Assembly (NCBI GenBank): GCA_903958045.1
Contig: CAJBRT010000190.1
Coordinates: forward strand, 1 to 64,000
Direction of reading: 5' to 3'
DNA from: an uncultured Bacteroidota bacterium
GTDB lineage: Bacteria; Bacteroidota; Bacteroidia; Chitinophagales; Chitinophagaceae
DNA: 64,000 nt
Each line of letters opens with the position of its first letter. Positions within the stretch are counted from its first letter, which is position 1. The position numbers were made by a program, and so were the translations under genes. Shown piece by piece: positions 37,438-48,474 of the stretch. Below the pieces are notes generated by a model, which was not told the origin of the DNA, made no database searches, and saw only the letters and a list, made by a program, of their open reading frames with translations.

Positions 37438-38643
37438 TTAACGCTTTTTGTAACCCGGTCTTTGTTTAAAATTACCTCTACCTCGTTGCTTGGGTGCATA
37501 TGCCGGTGTATCGCCAAATTCGGGAGGGACCGTACCCTTTGTTACGGGGGCGCCCAGTAGCTCTTCGATGGCCAAAAATTTATATTGTTCCTGCTCACTT
37601 ACAAGCGTGAAAGCCGTTCCAGTAGTAGCTGCGCGGGCGGTACGGCCAATGCGGTGAATATAATCTTCACCATCGTTAGGGACATCATAATTAATAACAA
37701 GGTCAATTTCTTCAATATCAATACCCCTGCTTAAAATATCGGTAGCTACTAGTATAGAAAGTTTGTGGTTTCTAAAATCTTGAAGCACCTGCTCTCTTTG
37801 CTTTTGATCCAGATCCGAATGAATTTCTTCGGCAGCAAGTTTAGCACGTTTTAATTCCTGTGTAAGCTGTTTTACGTTTTGTTTTTTAGAACAAAACACA
37901 ATTACATTTTTATACACATTGCTGCTAAGCATGTCGGTTATGATCGGCACTTTTTGTGGTTCGTACACAATAAATGCTTTTTGTATAATTTGTTCTGGCG
38001 GTTTTGAAATCGCAATATTTATTTCTACCGGGTTCGTTAATATTTTTCTAGCAAGGTCACGCATTTTTACAGGCATGGTTGCAGAAAATAAAAGGTTTTG
38101 TCTTTTCGCCGGTAAAAAGGAAATTATTTTTTGAATGTCATCGTTGAAACCCATGTCTAGCATACGGTCTGCCTCATCAAGCACTAAATATTTTAAGCCC
38201 TTAAGTTTTACATAACCCATGTTTAAATGCGCAATCATTCGGCCAGGTGTACACACCACAATATCAACACCGGTATTCAATGCTTTTTTTTCTGCGGCAA
38301 AAGAACTTCCGTCACCACCACCATAAACAGCAATAGAACTTACATCGGTAAAATAAGAAAGGCCTTCTAAGCTTTCTGCAATTTGAATCGCTAACTCACG
38401 CGTTGGAACAATAACAAGTGCATTGATATCGTGTGAGTCGTGCTGTGTAGTGAGTAATCTATGTAAGAGTGGAAGTAAGAACGCTGCTGTTTTACCCGTG
38501 CCCGTTTGCGCTGCAGCTATAATATCTTTTCCTTCTAATATGGGAACCATTACTTGTTGTTGCACCGGTGTTGCCGTCTCGTAACCCATCGCATCAATAC
38601 CATCCAGTATCCGCTGATCCAACCCTAAATCAATAAACTTCAA
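37438..38643 (-). CDS. rhlE: DEAD-box RNA helicase (RhlE-like)
   Basis: AAQTGTGKTAAFLLP, VLDEADRMLDMGF, SATMP, HRIGRTARA. Confidence 0.95.
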   Translation of the reverse strand: MKFIDLGLDQRILDGIDAMGYETATPVQQQVMVPILEGKDIIAAAQTGTGKTAAFLLPLLHRLLTTQHDSHDINALVIVPTRELAIQIAESLEGLSYFTDVSSIAVYGGGDGSSFAAEKKALNTGVDIVVCTPGRMIAHLNMGYVKLKGLKYLVLDEADRMLDMGFNDDIQKIISFLPAKRQNLLFSATMPVKMRDLARKILTNPVEINIAISKPPEQIIQKAFIVYEPQKVPIITDMLSSNVYKNVIVFCSKKQNVKQLTQELKRAKLAAEEIHSDLDQKQREQVLQDFRNHKLSILVATDILSRGIDIEEIDLVINYDVPNDGEDYIHRIGRTARAATTGTAFTLVSEQEQYKFLAIEELLGAPVTKGTVPPEFGDTPAYAPKQRGRGNFKQRPGYKKR

Positions 38644-38672
38644 AATAAAATATTTAATGTGTCTATAAACAA

Positions 38673-38698
38673 AGATAGGGCTTATTACGGCCCTATCT
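38673..38698. terminator. Intergenic hairpin, possible terminator
   Basis: agatagggc-N8-gccctatct, 9-bp perfect stem, between kdnB stop-side and rhlE; weak T tail. Confidence 0.5.
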
Positions 38699-38724
38699 GA
38701 TAATCTATTACTACAACGCTTGCA

Positions 38725-39798
38725 TTACAGCTTTTCGTATAATGCGCGCAGTTTTTGACGCGTCATAATTGTTTCCCAGTCTTTACCAAGTGCGTTTTCC
38801 CAAAGTGGTTTTAGACTTAAAGAAATATCTATCATGGTATTAAAATCTTGATCCGATAATCCCGCACAAATACCTACTGGAATATCGATGTTATTTTTTT
38901 CTACCATGAATTTAAATTCTTTAACACCTGCTGGGTAATACTCCTCTAAATGATTCATCACAATACAGTTACCAATACCATGTTTGGTGCCTAGTAAATA
39001 ACTAAGTCCATAACTCACTGCATGCGCAACACCTACCTGACTATACGCAATACTCATACCACCTGCAAAAGATGCCATCATTAATTGTTCGTCACATTCA
39101 TCATCCCAAGTATTTTTTTCTACAAATACTTTTCTGCAAAGATCTAATGCCTTTTCGCCATAACTCTTACTAAATTCATTAAAGTACGTGCCTTCTAATG
39201 ATTCGATGCAGTGTATATAACAATCCATACCCGTGTAAAAACGCTGATTTGCTGGCGCGTCTTTTGCTAAATCTGGATCAAGTACAATTTGATTAAACGG
39301 TGTAAAATCTGAATTCATCCCCAACTTACGCACAGGACCTGTTAACACGGTTGTTCTACTCACTTCGGCGCCAGTTCCAGATAATGTTGGAATACCCACT
39401 TTATAAACGCCCGCTTGTTTTACAAGATCCCATCCCTGATAATCGGCCGATGATCCGGGGTTTGTCATCATAAGCGCAACGGCTTTTGCAAGGTCCATGG
39501 TAGAGCCGCCGCCTATTCCAATAATACCACTAACGGTACCAAACTCTTCACGTAGTGATGCCGCCAAAGCGTCTACCTGTCCGGTTTTGGGCTCATGCGT
39601 AACATCTGCAAAAACAATTTTATCTTTTCCTGTGAGTGGGATTCTTTGTATAAGCGGCTTACCTTCAAAAAAATGATCCACTAAAAATATCATTGGGGCA
39701 CCGCCCTTTCTATTGGGTGCTAAAATTTCATCCAGTTGATTAAAACTACCGCGTCCATACACTACATAGTCAACCATTTTAAAATTTCTAAAACTCAT
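38725..39798 (-). CDS. kdnB: 3-deoxy-alpha-D-manno-octulosonate 8-oxidase (iron-containing ADH)
   Basis: Close recall to Shewanella KdnB (357 aa; GGGSTMDLAKAVALMMTNPGSSADYQGWDL, GMDCYIHCIESLEGTYFNEFSK, MSIAYSQVGVAHAVSYGLSYLLG); kdsB neighbour. Confidence 0.87.
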   Translation of the reverse strand: MSFRNFKMVDYVVYGRGSFNQLDEILAPNRKGGAPMIFLVDHFFEGKPLIQRIPLTGKDKIVFADVTHEPKTGQVDALAASLREEFGTVSGIIGIGGGSTMDLAKAVALMMTNPGSSADYQGWDLVKQAGVYKVGIPTLSGTGAEVSRTTVLTGPVRKLGMNSDFTPFNQIVLDPDLAKDAPANQRFYTGMDCYIHCIESLEGTYFNEFSKSYGEKALDLCRKVFVEKNTWDDECDEQLMMASFAGGMSIAYSQVGVAHAVSYGLSYLLGTKHGIGNCIVMNHLEEYYPAGVKEFKFMVEKNNIDIPVGICAGLSDQDFNTMIDISLSLKPLWENALGKDWETIMTRQKLRALYEKL

Positions 39799-39822
39799 AT
39801 CGCTTTGTTTTATTTCAGGTAA

Positions 39823-40551
39823 TTATTGTTGTAAAAGCTTGGCTGCTTTTTCTAAATCTTGAGGGGTATCAATTTCTACACCCATATAATTTGTTACCAC
39901 CATTTTTATAGGCACACCATTTTCTAAATAACGCAGGCACTCAATTTTTTCTGCGGCTTCCAGTGGTGTCATTTCCCAATTGGTAAACGCAAGTAGCGCT
40001 TCTTTTTTAAAAGCATACACGCCAATATGTTCGTAATAAACAATCGCTGTTTCCGTACTTCTAGGATAAGGTATCACGCTCCTAGAAAAAAACAAGGCAT
40101 TGCTTTTTTTATCGATCGCCACTTTTACATAGTTAGGGTCATCAATATTTTGCTGTGAAGTAAGCACTTGCATCAGCGATGCGACACGAACGTTTTCACT
40201 ACTATCTTTAAAAACTTCGAGTAATTTTTGGAGTGGTTCTTTTTTTACAAAAGGTTCGTCACCTTGTACGTTTACCACCACGTCAATATCTAAATTGGCA
40301 ACCGCTTCTGCAATTCGGTCGCTACCACTTTCATGCTCTTTGACACTCATGATAGCTTTACCACCATGACTGGTGATTTCATCAAAAATAATAGCACTAT
40401 CCGTTACCACAAATACATCGGTAAATAAACTAGTTGCAAGCGTGTTGTCGTAGGTATGACGAATAACGGTTTTATCTCCTAGCGGCTGCATGAGTTTAGC
40501 AGGAAAGCGCGTAGCAGCATATCTAGCAGGAATAAAAGCACAAATTTTCAT
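39823..40551 (-). CDS. kdsB: 3-deoxy-manno-octulosonate cytidylyltransferase
   Basis: [52 protein letters not shown]. Confidence 0.96.
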   Translation of the reverse strand: MKICAFIPARYAATRFPAKLMQPLGDKTVIRHTYDNTLATSLFTDVFVVTDSAIIFDEITSHGGKAIMSVKEHESGSDRIAEAVANLDIDVVVNVQGDEPFVKKEPLQKLLEVFKDSSENVRVASLMQVLTSQQNIDDPNYVKVAIDKKSNALFFSRSVIPYPRSTETAIVYYEHIGVYAFKKEALLAFTNWEMTPLEAAEKIECLRYLENGVPIKMVVTNYMGVEIDTPQDLEKAAKLLQQ

Positions 40552-40585
40552 GAACATCAAATTGTGATGCAAAGAAACGGCATAT

Positions 40586-41407
40586 TTAATAATCTGTCTT
40601 CACCGATTTGTCAAAAGGCACTTTTAGTTGATACGCCAAACTTTCATCGGTGCGATCATCGAGTACATCGAGGCCGTAACGCAAGTTTTCCATAGGCGTA
40701 GCATCAAAAGTTCCAAAGAGGCGGTCCCAAATAGAAAAGATATTGCCGTAGTTAGAATCGGTTTGAGGACGCATATAATGATGGTGCACTTTGTGCATAT
40801 TGGGAGACACAATCACATAGCTAATGGCCGTATCCAGCCACAAAGGAAGTCTAATATTGGCGTGGTTAAATTGAGAAAACACAGCGCTTAAACTTTGGTA
40901 GAGCATTACAAGCCACATGGGCGCGCCGCAAACAACCACACCAATCAGGGTAAACACAACCCTAAAAACGCTTTCGCCTGGGTGGTGTCTATTAGCCGTG
41001 GTCGTATCTACATGGGTATCGGCGTGATGCACCATATGAAATTTCCACAAAATTTTTATTTTATGTTCTATAAAATGAATGAACCAAGCGCCTACTAAAT
41101 CTAAAAGCATTAACCCACCAATCATAAATACCCAGGTAGGCATTTCAACCATTTGTAGTACGCCAAATTTTTGTGCCACGGCCCAATCTGATGCTTTTAC
41201 AATAACAAGTGCAAAAGCAAAATTGATAACAATAGTTGTTGCTGTAAAAAAGAAATTTACAACCGCGTGTTTCCACTTGTGGTATGAAAATGAAAATAGA
41301 GGAACTGCTCCCTCTATAATCCAAAATAAAGTTATACCACCAGCTAAAATAAGTGCGCGGTGCGTACTTGGTATCTGGTTAAAATATTCAATTAAATTTT
41401 CTAGCAT
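40586..41407 (-). CDS. Sterol desaturase / fatty acid hydroxylase family protein
   Basis: [31 protein letters not shown] histidine boxes. Confidence 0.9.
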   Translation of the reverse strand: MLENLIEYFNQIPSTHRALILAGGITLFWIIEGAVPLFSFSYHKWKHAVVNFFFTATTIVINFAFALVIVKASDWAVAQKFGVLQMVEMPTWVFMIGGLMLLDLVGAWFIHFIEHKIKILWKFHMVHHADTHVDTTTANRHHPGESVFRVVFTLIGVVVCGAPMWLVMLYQSLSAVFSQFNHANIRLPLWLDTAISYVIVSPNMHKVHHHYMRPQTDSNYGNIFSIWDRLFGTFDATPMENLRYGLDVLDDRTDESLAYQLKVPFDKSVKTDY

Positions 41408-41413
41408 CTGCTA

Positions 41414-42529
41414 TTAATTATTTAACATGAGCGGCATCACAAGCATCAGTAAATCTTCACCAGCACCTTGTTCGGTTGGTTTGATTAAACCTGCTTTTGT
41501 AGAAGTAGATAGTTCCATTTTTACATCATCGGTGTCTGCAGCGTTTAACATTTCAATTAAAAACTTTGCATTGAAAGCGATTTGTAAATCTTCACCATCA
41601 TACATACAGTTCATGCGCTCATTACCTTCAAAACTAAAATCAACATCTTGCGCAGCCATCTGTAACTCGCTGCCAGTAATGTTTAGCGCCACTTGATTGG
41701 TGCTCTTATTACTAAATACATTTACACGACGTAATGCATTTTGGAAATCATGTTTGTTAACAATTAGCTTGTATGGATTGTCTGCAGGAATCACCACTTT
41801 ATAGTCTGGGAATCTTGCATCGATTAATCGGCAAATCATTTGTGTAGAACCGTGGTTCACAAATAAATGATTGCTATTATAGCTAATGGTAATTGGATCT
41901 TCGTTATCTGGTAACGCGTTTTTTAATAAGTTAAGTGGCTTGCGCGGCACAATAAACGAATCTGTTTTTGGTGCTTTGGCATCTGTTCTTTTATAACGAA
42001 CTAGTCTGTGCGCATCGGTAGCAACAAATTGAACGCCGCTTGTTGACAATTCAAAAAACACACCCGTCATAGCTGGGCGTAAATCATCGTTACTAACAGC
42101 AAACAATGTTTTGTTGATAGCCGTTAATAAAGCACCACTTGTCATATCAAAACTGCTGGTGTCATCTGCAGATGGTTCTTTAGGAAAATTATCTGGATTT
42201 TCACCCATCACTTTATACTTACCGTTATCGCTGGTAATTTCTACTGCAAAGTTTTTGTCGATATTAAAAGTGAGTGGTTGATCGGCAATATTTTTTAATG
42301 AATCCAACAAGATTTTAGCAGGAATACAAACACGGCCATTGGCCTTGCTTTCAACATCCATTTCTACACGCATCACTGTTTCTAAATCAGTTGCTACTAT
42401 GCTTAATTTTTTGTCGGTAATTTCAAATAAAAAGTCTTCTAAAATAGGCAACACGGTGTTTGCATTAATAACGCCACCAATTTGTTGAAGGTGTTTTAGA
42501 AGCGAAGAAGAAGAAACAATAAATTTCAT
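41414..42529 (-). CDS. dnaN: DNA polymerase III subunit beta
   Basis: MKFIVSSSSLLKHLQQIGGVINANTVLPILEDFLFE; FVATDAHRLVRY; C-term MPLMLNN. Confidence 0.97.
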   Translation of the reverse strand: MKFIVSSSSLLKHLQQIGGVINANTVLPILEDFLFEITDKKLSIVATDLETVMRVEMDVESKANGRVCIPAKILLDSLKNIADQPLTFNIDKNFAVEITSDNGKYKVMGENPDNFPKEPSADDTSSFDMTSGALLTAINKTLFAVSNDDLRPAMTGVFFELSTSGVQFVATDAHRLVRYKRTDAKAPKTDSFIVPRKPLNLLKNALPDNEDPITISYNSNHLFVNHGSTQMICRLIDARFPDYKVVIPADNPYKLIVNKHDFQNALRRVNVFSNKSTNQVALNITGSELQMAAQDVDFSFEGNERMNCMYDGEDLQIAFNAKFLIEMLNAADTDDVKMELSTSTKAGLIKPTEQGAGEDLLMLVMPLMLNN

Positions 42530-42689
42530 GCTACATGAGTTATAGGTACCCTGCAAACCTAATCCAAAATTCCAATACTTTGGCGGTCTAAATAGGGCTA
42601 TTAGACAACAAAGTGTTTTATGTGAATCAGTTGTGGATTTGCGGTCTAAAACATGGCATAATTACAGCAAGTCTGTATATTTATCGCTC

Positions 42690-43169
42690 ATGATAAAAAA
42701 ATACCTCACCCCGGATCAGGCTTGGCAAAAAATTAAGCACTACTGTGCCTATCAAGAGCGAAGCCACCAAGAAACCAAAGACCGGTTGTATGGGTATGGA
42801 TTATCTACCAAAGATGTAGAAGTACTTCTTTCAAAACTCATCGAAGAAGACTATTTAAACGAAACCCGCTTTGCCACTTTATTTGCTGGAGGTCATTTTA
42901 GAACCAAAAAATGGGGGCGCGTAAAAATTGCTTATGAACTCAAGCAAAAAAGAGTAAGCGCCTATAATATTAAAGCCGGACTCGCTACCATCGAAGAGGA
43001 GGCTTACGAACAAACCATTCATAAACTAGCCCTCGATAAATGGGAAAAATGTAAGGGACAGGTGGGCTATGCAAGACAGGCCAAAGTATTGCAGTACTTA
43101 GTGAGCCGTGGCTTTGAGAGTGGGCCGGTGCAGGCCGCTATTGCCAAAATAAAAGCAGGGCCTCAATAA
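42690..43169 (+). CDS. recX: Regulatory protein RecX
   Basis: SHQETKDRLYGYGLSTKDVEVLLSKLIEEDYLNETRFATLF, ELKQKRVS; start moved to internal ATG. Confidence 0.92.
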   Translation: MIKKYLTPDQAWQKIKHYCAYQERSHQETKDRLYGYGLSTKDVEVLLSKLIEEDYLNETRFATLFAGGHFRTKKWGRVKIAYELKQKRVSAYNIKAGLATIEEEAYEQTIHKLALDKWEKCKGQVGYARQAKVLQYLVSRGFESGPVQAAIAKIKAGPQ

Positions 43170-43186
43170 AATTATTAAATTGCAGC

Positions 43187-43969
43187 ATGAGTAATTTACA
43201 CATCAGCCTTATTCAAACCGATCTTTTTTGGGAAGACAAGTTTCGCAATATGGAGATGCTCGAAAAAAAAATAGCCGCAGTTGAAGCGGCTACACAAATT
43301 GTAGTATTACCCGAAATGTTTACCACCGGTTTTAGCATGCAACCAAAACTTTTTGCCGAAACCATGGAAGGCCCTACGGTAGAGTGGATGATTGAGCAGG
43401 CGTCCCTTCATAAAATAATTTTAACGGGTAGCATTATTATTGAAGAAGACAATAAATTTTACAACCGCTTGTTGTGGGTATTACCTACTGGACAAGTGGC
43501 GTATTATAATAAAAGGCACTTGTTTGCATATGCAGGCGAAGACAAAGAATATACAGCGGGTAATAAAAGATTAATAGCGCAAGTAAATGGATGGAAAATT
43601 TGTTTGCAAATTTGTTATGACCTACGTTTTCCAGTATGGGCACGCAAACAATCACCCAACGAATATGACCTTTTACTCTATGTAGCCAACTGGCCTGAAA
43701 GGCGCAACCACGCTTGGAAAACCCTACTGTGCGCGCGCGCCATAGAAAACCAAACCTATGTGGTGGGCGTTAACAGAGTGGGCAAAGATGGACATGAAAT
43801 AAATCATAGTGGCGATAGTATGATTGTGGATCCACTCGGTCAAGTACTCTATTACAAAGCGGACGACGAAGACACAGTATACATGGAATTAGAAAAAAAT
43901 GTAGTGCTAGAGGCAAGAGAAAAATTCCCGTTTGGAAAAGATGCTGATTCTTTTTCAATTGAGCTTTAA
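43187..43969 (+). CDS. Nitrilase/omega-amidase family hydrolase
   Basis: VLPEMFTTGFSM, YNKRHLF, CLQICYDLRFPVWAR catalytic triad E-K-C. Confidence 0.93.
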   Translation: MSNLHISLIQTDLFWEDKFRNMEMLEKKIAAVEAATQIVVLPEMFTTGFSMQPKLFAETMEGPTVEWMIEQASLHKIILTGSIIIEEDNKFYNRLLWVLPTGQVAYYNKRHLFAYAGEDKEYTAGNKRLIAQVNGWKICLQICYDLRFPVWARKQSPNEYDLLLYVANWPERRNHAWKTLLCARAIENQTYVVGVNRVGKDGHEINHSGDSMIVDPLGQVLYYKADDEDTVYMELEKNVVLEAREKFPFGKDADSFSIEL

Positions 43970-43997
43970 TGCTCGTTTTATTACATCAAAACTTTTT

Positions 43998-45080
43998 ATG
44001 TCAATATTTATTTCTGCAAAGTCATTGTTTACCGGGAGCGAATGGATACAAGAAGCTGCAGTAGAAATAAATTATGGTATTATTGTTTCGATTTCAAAAG
44101 AGCAGTACAATGCGGGTGAAGCATTCCCTTGTGTAGTTCCTGCGTTTATTGATTTGCAAATTTATGGTGCAGACCAAAAATTATTATCTGAATTTCCGGA
44201 CGCTGATTGTATCCAAAAAATATATGAATACTGTTTAGCTGGCGGTGCCGCCTATTTTCAGCCCACCATTGCTTCACAATCTACCGGCGTAATGTATAAA
44301 GCCATTGACGCCGTTAAAGCTTACAAAACCAGCGGTGGCAAGGGTTGTATAGGATTACATGTAGAGGGCCCTTGGATCAATGCTTCTAAAAAAGGAGCGC
44401 ATAACGAGGACGTTATTCACGCACCAACCATAGCCGAAGTCGAAGAATTATTGGCTTACGGTAAAGGGTTTGTTAGCATGATTACGCTTGCGCCAGAAAT
44501 TTGTGATCCGCGTATTATTGATGTGATACAATCACACGGCATTATTGTATCGGCAGGGCATAGCAATGCAAATTATGAAACAGCTACAACCTTTTTTGAT
44601 AACGGCATTACTGTAGCCACGCATTTATTTAATGCGATGAGTGGTTTTTTACATAGAGAGCCGGGCATGGTGGGTGCGCTATTTAATCATCCACGCGCTA
44701 GTAGCAGCATTATTGTAGATGGTTATCATGTAAATTATCATGCAGTTAAATCGGCTAAAAAAATAATGGGTGATAGACTGTTTTGTATCACAGACGCGGT
44801 AACAGCTACAAATACTGGTTTTTACAAACACACGCTGGTTGGAGATAAATATGAATCTGGCGGAACCCTTAGTGGGTCTGCACTTACGCAGTTAAAATCG
44901 GTTCAAAATTTAGTGGAGCATGTAGGTATCGATTTTACTGAAGCGCTTAAAATGTGCAGCGTATATCCGGCGCGTGTGATGCAAAAAAAAGAAATCAGCG
45001 GCTGTATAAAAATGGGTGAACCTGCTGCGCTAGTTTGTTTAAACGAAAAGATGGAACTGCTAAAAATAGTAGCCTCCTAA
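43998..45080 (+). CDS. nagA: N-acetylglucosamine-6-phosphate deacetylase
   Basis: GLHVEGPWINASKKGAHNEDVI, AGHSNANYE, THLFNAMSGFLHREPGMVGA, TDAVTAT. Confidence 0.95.
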   Translation: MSIFISAKSLFTGSEWIQEAAVEINYGIIVSISKEQYNAGEAFPCVVPAFIDLQIYGADQKLLSEFPDADCIQKIYEYCLAGGAAYFQPTIASQSTGVMYKAIDAVKAYKTSGGKGCIGLHVEGPWINASKKGAHNEDVIHAPTIAEVEELLAYGKGFVSMITLAPEICDPRIIDVIQSHGIIVSAGHSNANYETATTFFDNGITVATHLFNAMSGFLHREPGMVGALFNHPRASSSIIVDGYHVNYHAVKSAKKIMGDRLFCITDAVTATNTGFYKHTLVGDKYESGGTLSGSALTQLKSVQNLVEHVGIDFTEALKMCSVYPARVMQKKEISGCIKMGEPAALVCLNEKMELLKIVAS

Positions 45081-46564
45081 TTTTTTTGCTGAATCATTTT
45101 TTTTACAGCTTCCAACTTATTATCAATACCAAGTTTAATGGCATAAGAACTAGGTTCTACGGGTACATCAGGGATAACGCCGCCGCCTTTGGGCCTCGTT
45201 TTATCCATCACCATACGGTATAAAGGAAGTCTAAAAAGCAGTTTTGAATGCGGGAGTTTAATGCTAGGAATTAGAATGGCAGAATTACCATAATAACCAC
45301 CGCCCGTTTCTTCCCCAACAATCGTTACGTTTTTTTGCTTGATCAGTGGGGAAGTAAATAATGTAGACGCCGAAAAAGTATAGCCACCTTGTAAAATATA
45401 AACGCTTCCGTCAAAATGATTTTTAGTAATCGGTGCATAATAATGTTTTTCATATCTATTAATATGAAACCCACCACCTGATGCTTTTTTTGAAATCATG
45501 ACCTTAGCAAGCACATAACCCATAACATCAAAATAAGATGAGATGGGTATTTTGCGGATGCCCCTATTTTTTGCTACCACACTATCCGCTATTTTAAAAG
45601 AATGATCTGAAATGTACCTTGTAAGGAGTGTAGAATTTTTAATTTCGCCGCCGCCATTGCTGCGTAAATCAATCACCAAATTTTTCACGCCTCTTGAATG
45701 TATAGTTCTAAAACTTTGGCGTATAAACTTTCTGAACCCCTTACCAGAAAAACTACTAAGGTTCATAAATGCGGTGTTAGCAGTACTATCAACGAGTAGT
45801 GTCCACTTTTTAATGGGAGCCGGCTTGGGTATTGTTGGTTTGCTACTTGCAACCGTTGATTTGGAAAGACTGTCTTTTTTTGTTTTGGGGGGCACATAAG
45901 CTGCAATACTTGTTGTTGCAGCATAACCAGCGCTATCGATATATGAAATCTGATAGAGGCTATCCTGATTACCAAATCTAGCTTTATACCAGCCACCAAA
46001 ATTATTAGTGAGGACCTGGCTTTTGAAATTAATACTATTCCCATCGGTACTAATAATACTATACAGGCTATCTACTATGGGTTTGATGGGTAATTGATTG
46101 ATGGCTGTAACAATGGTTCCTCTTTTTAAGATGCTATCGTTTGTATATATATTTCCAATCACCACAGCAGAGTCTTTCCATACTTTTAATTGAAGTGGAA
46201 ACTGTGGGTACTTATACGCTGCATATAATTTTGTAAGCTTGGGAGAAAAAAGTACCGATGTATGACCACATTTAATATTCGCTAAATAACTGGCCACCAC
46301 TGTTCTAAATTCCCACACAGACATAGAATCTTTAACAGATGCAAGTGCATTTGAAAAATAGAAATCCATGCTATCCTTGGGTGTATACCAATAAGTGCTT
46401 GGATGATTTTGCAGGATTGCTTTTTGAAGGGTATGCAAATCTTTGATAAGTAGTGCTGGCGCTATTTTGGGGGCGTCTGCTAATTTTTTTTGCGCTATTA
46501 CGGATACCCCAAAAAATAGGCAACAAAAAACTAAAACGAGTTTGTAACCATTACCGCCGCGCAT
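45077..46564 (-). CDS. S41 family (tail-specific protease-like) peptidase, exported
   Basis: VIDLRSNGGGEIKNSTLL, YTFSASTLFTSPLI (catalytic Ser region). Confidence 0.9.
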   Translation of the reverse strand: MRGGNGYKLVLVFCCLFFGVSVIAQKKLADAPKIAPALLIKDLHTLQKAILQNHPSTYWYTPKDSMDFYFSNALASVKDSMSVWEFRTVVASYLANIKCGHTSVLFSPKLTKLYAAYKYPQFPLQLKVWKDSAVVIGNIYTNDSILKRGTIVTAINQLPIKPIVDSLYSIISTDGNSINFKSQVLTNNFGGWYKARFGNQDSLYQISYIDSAGYAATTSIAAYVPPKTKKDSLSKSTVASSKPTIPKPAPIKKWTLLVDSTANTAFMNLSSFSGKGFRKFIRQSFRTIHSRGVKNLVIDLRSNGGGEIKNSTLLTRYISDHSFKIADSVVAKNRGIRKIPISSYFDVMGYVLAKVMISKKASGGGFHINRYEKHYYAPITKNHFDGSVYILQGGYTFSASTLFTSPLIKQKNVTIVGEETGGGYYGNSAILIPSIKLPHSKLLFRLPLYRMVMDKTRPKGGGVIPDVPVEPSSYAIKLGIDNKLEAVKKMIQQKN

Positions 46565-46580
46565 ACTTTTTCAATTGAAA

Positions 46581-47618
46581 TTAGGCTTCTTTAAATGCCG
46601 TCCAACCCTGTGCTGTGATATCAAATGTATTAGCACCCTTGGTCAATAATTTTGAGCCTTCATTGATATCTACCACATAACCAATCACGCTAATGTCTTC
46701 ATTGAGTGTAATTTTATCGTGGTCTTCTTGTTTAAGCGTAAAGAGTAGTTCATAATCTTCGCCACCATTAAGGGCGCAAACCGTAGGATCTAGTCCAAAC
46801 TTAAATGCAGCTTTTCTTGATTCATCCGATATCGGAAGTTTTTCTTCGTAAATTCTACAGCCTACAACGCTTTGCTTACATAAGTGTAAGACATCGCTAC
46901 TAATGCCATCGCTTACATCCATCATAGCAGTAGGTGTAATATTATTTTCTGCAAAAAATGATATGATTTCTTTGCGTGCTTCTGGTTTCAGAAGTCTTCC
47001 AACAATATAACTTTCGTTTTCTAAATCAGGTTGTACCCCTGGGTTTTCGAGATAAATCTTTTTTTCTCTTTCCATGAGTGTTAATCCTAAAAAGGCACCG
47101 CCTAAATCACCGGTTACACATATTAAATCACCCACAGCAGCTGTGCTTCTTTTTACAAATTTATCAGGTGCTACTTCACCAATGGCTGTTACCGAAATAA
47201 CAAATCCTTTTTGTGAAGAAGAGGTATCGCCACCCACTAAATCTACGCCGTGTTTTTCACAAGCAATATGCACGCCTTCATAAAATTCGGTGATGGCTTC
47301 TACACTAAAACGGTTGCTAATACCAATACTAATGGTGATTTGTGTAGGCTGCGCATTCATGGCGTAAACGTCCGAAAGGTTTACCATCACTGCTTTGTAG
47401 CCTAGATGCTTTAATGGCGTATACATCAAATCAAAATGAATCCCTTCTAATAATAAATCGGTAGTAACCACGGTTTGTTTTCCAAAATGATCGATTACCG
47501 CCGCGTCATCGCCCACCGATAAAACAGTAGAAGCGTTATGCGTTTCAAAATTTTTAGTCAGGTGTTCTATCAATCCAAATTCACCTAGTGTGGTTATTTC
47601 TGTTCTTTGTTCGCTCAT
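46581..47618 (-). CDS. thiL: Thiamine-monophosphate kinase
   Basis: GDDAAVID, TTDLLLEGIHFD, NLSDVYAMNAQPTQITIS, GGEDYELLFT. Confidence 0.97.
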   Translation of the reverse strand: MSEQRTEITTLGEFGLIEHLTKNFETHNASTVLSVGDDAAVIDHFGKQTVVTTDLLLEGIHFDLMYTPLKHLGYKAVMVNLSDVYAMNAQPTQITISIGISNRFSVEAITEFYEGVHIACEKHGVDLVGGDTSSSQKGFVISVTAIGEVAPDKFVKRSTAAVGDLICVTGDLGGAFLGLTLMEREKKIYLENPGVQPDLENESYIVGRLLKPEARKEIISFFAENNITPTAMMDVSDGISSDVLHLCKQSVVGCRIYEEKLPISDESRKAAFKFGLDPTVCALNGGEDYELLFTLKQEDHDKITLNEDISVIGYVVDINEGSKLLTKGANTFDITAQGWTAFKEA

Positions 47619-47628
47619 GTTTTATTTT

Positions 47629-48408
47629 TTATTGTACGGGTGCGCCATTAATAATAGCTAGTAACTCATCATGAATGAGTCCATTGGTTGCTAATAAATG
47701 TGGTTGATATACGGAGTATGGTTCGCCTTTATAATCCGTTACTTTTCCACCCGCTTCGGCTACCATTAAAAAACCTGCTGCACTATCCCAGGCCTGTAAT
47801 TTATGTTCATAAAACCCATCAAATTTACCAGCTGCTACCCAGCAGAGGTCAATGGCAGCGCTACCTAGCCTGCGCACAGGTATACCTTTTCTAATTAATT
47901 TTTCAAATACTTGTAACGGTCCGTTAGGCGTATCTAAATACGTGTACGGAAAGCCCGTTACAAGGCAAGACTCGATGACTTTTGATTTTTTGCTGACGCT
48001 AATTTTTTTATCGTTTACAAACGCTCCCTTTCCTTTTTCAGCAAAATAAAACTCATTCATAATGGGGTTGTATACTGCGCCCATAATGATTTCGCCTGCT
48101 TTTTCCAGTCCCACACTTACACAACAAATAGGAATGCCATTGGCAAAGTTTACCGTACCGTCGATAGGGTCAATAATCCATTTAAATTCCGATGTGGTAA
48201 TAATTTCTCCGGTTTCTTCACTTAATATAAAATGATCCGGATAAGCTGCTTGAATTACACCAATTATAGCGCGCTCTGCTGCGTGATCCGCCTCTGTTAC
48301 TAGATTATTTACGCCCTCTTTGTGGCTAATTTCAAATGCGCCATTAAAAAACCGCTGCAACTCGGCAGCGCCCGCTCTTGTAGCCGCAATCAGTGTTTCT
48401 GTTAACAT
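47629..48408 (-). CDS. suhB: Inositol monophosphatase family protein
   Basis: LVTEADHAAERAI, LSEETGE, IIDPIDGTVNFANGIP, WDSAAGFLMVAEAGGKVTD. Confidence 0.94.
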   Translation of the reverse strand: MLTETLIAATRAGAAELQRFFNGAFEISHKEGVNNLVTEADHAAERAIIGVIQAAYPDHFILSEETGEIITTSEFKWIIDPIDGTVNFANGIPICCVSVGLEKAGEIIMGAVYNPIMNEFYFAEKGKGAFVNDKKISVSKKSKVIESCLVTGFPYTYLDTPNGPLQVFEKLIRKGIPVRRLGSAAIDLCWVAAGKFDGFYEHKLQAWDSAAGFLMVAEAGGKVTDYKGEPYSVYQPHLLATNGLIHDELLAIINGAPVQ

Positions 48409-48474
48409 TACGCAAAAGTAACGAAGATGCAGCCACTATTCAAGTTTTGTGTCATTTTGCTTTAGCTTTGTAGC

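Noticed and set aside
41079-41417. 112-aa plus-strand ORF
   Set aside because: Antisense to the sterol-desaturase-family gene with clear histidine boxes.
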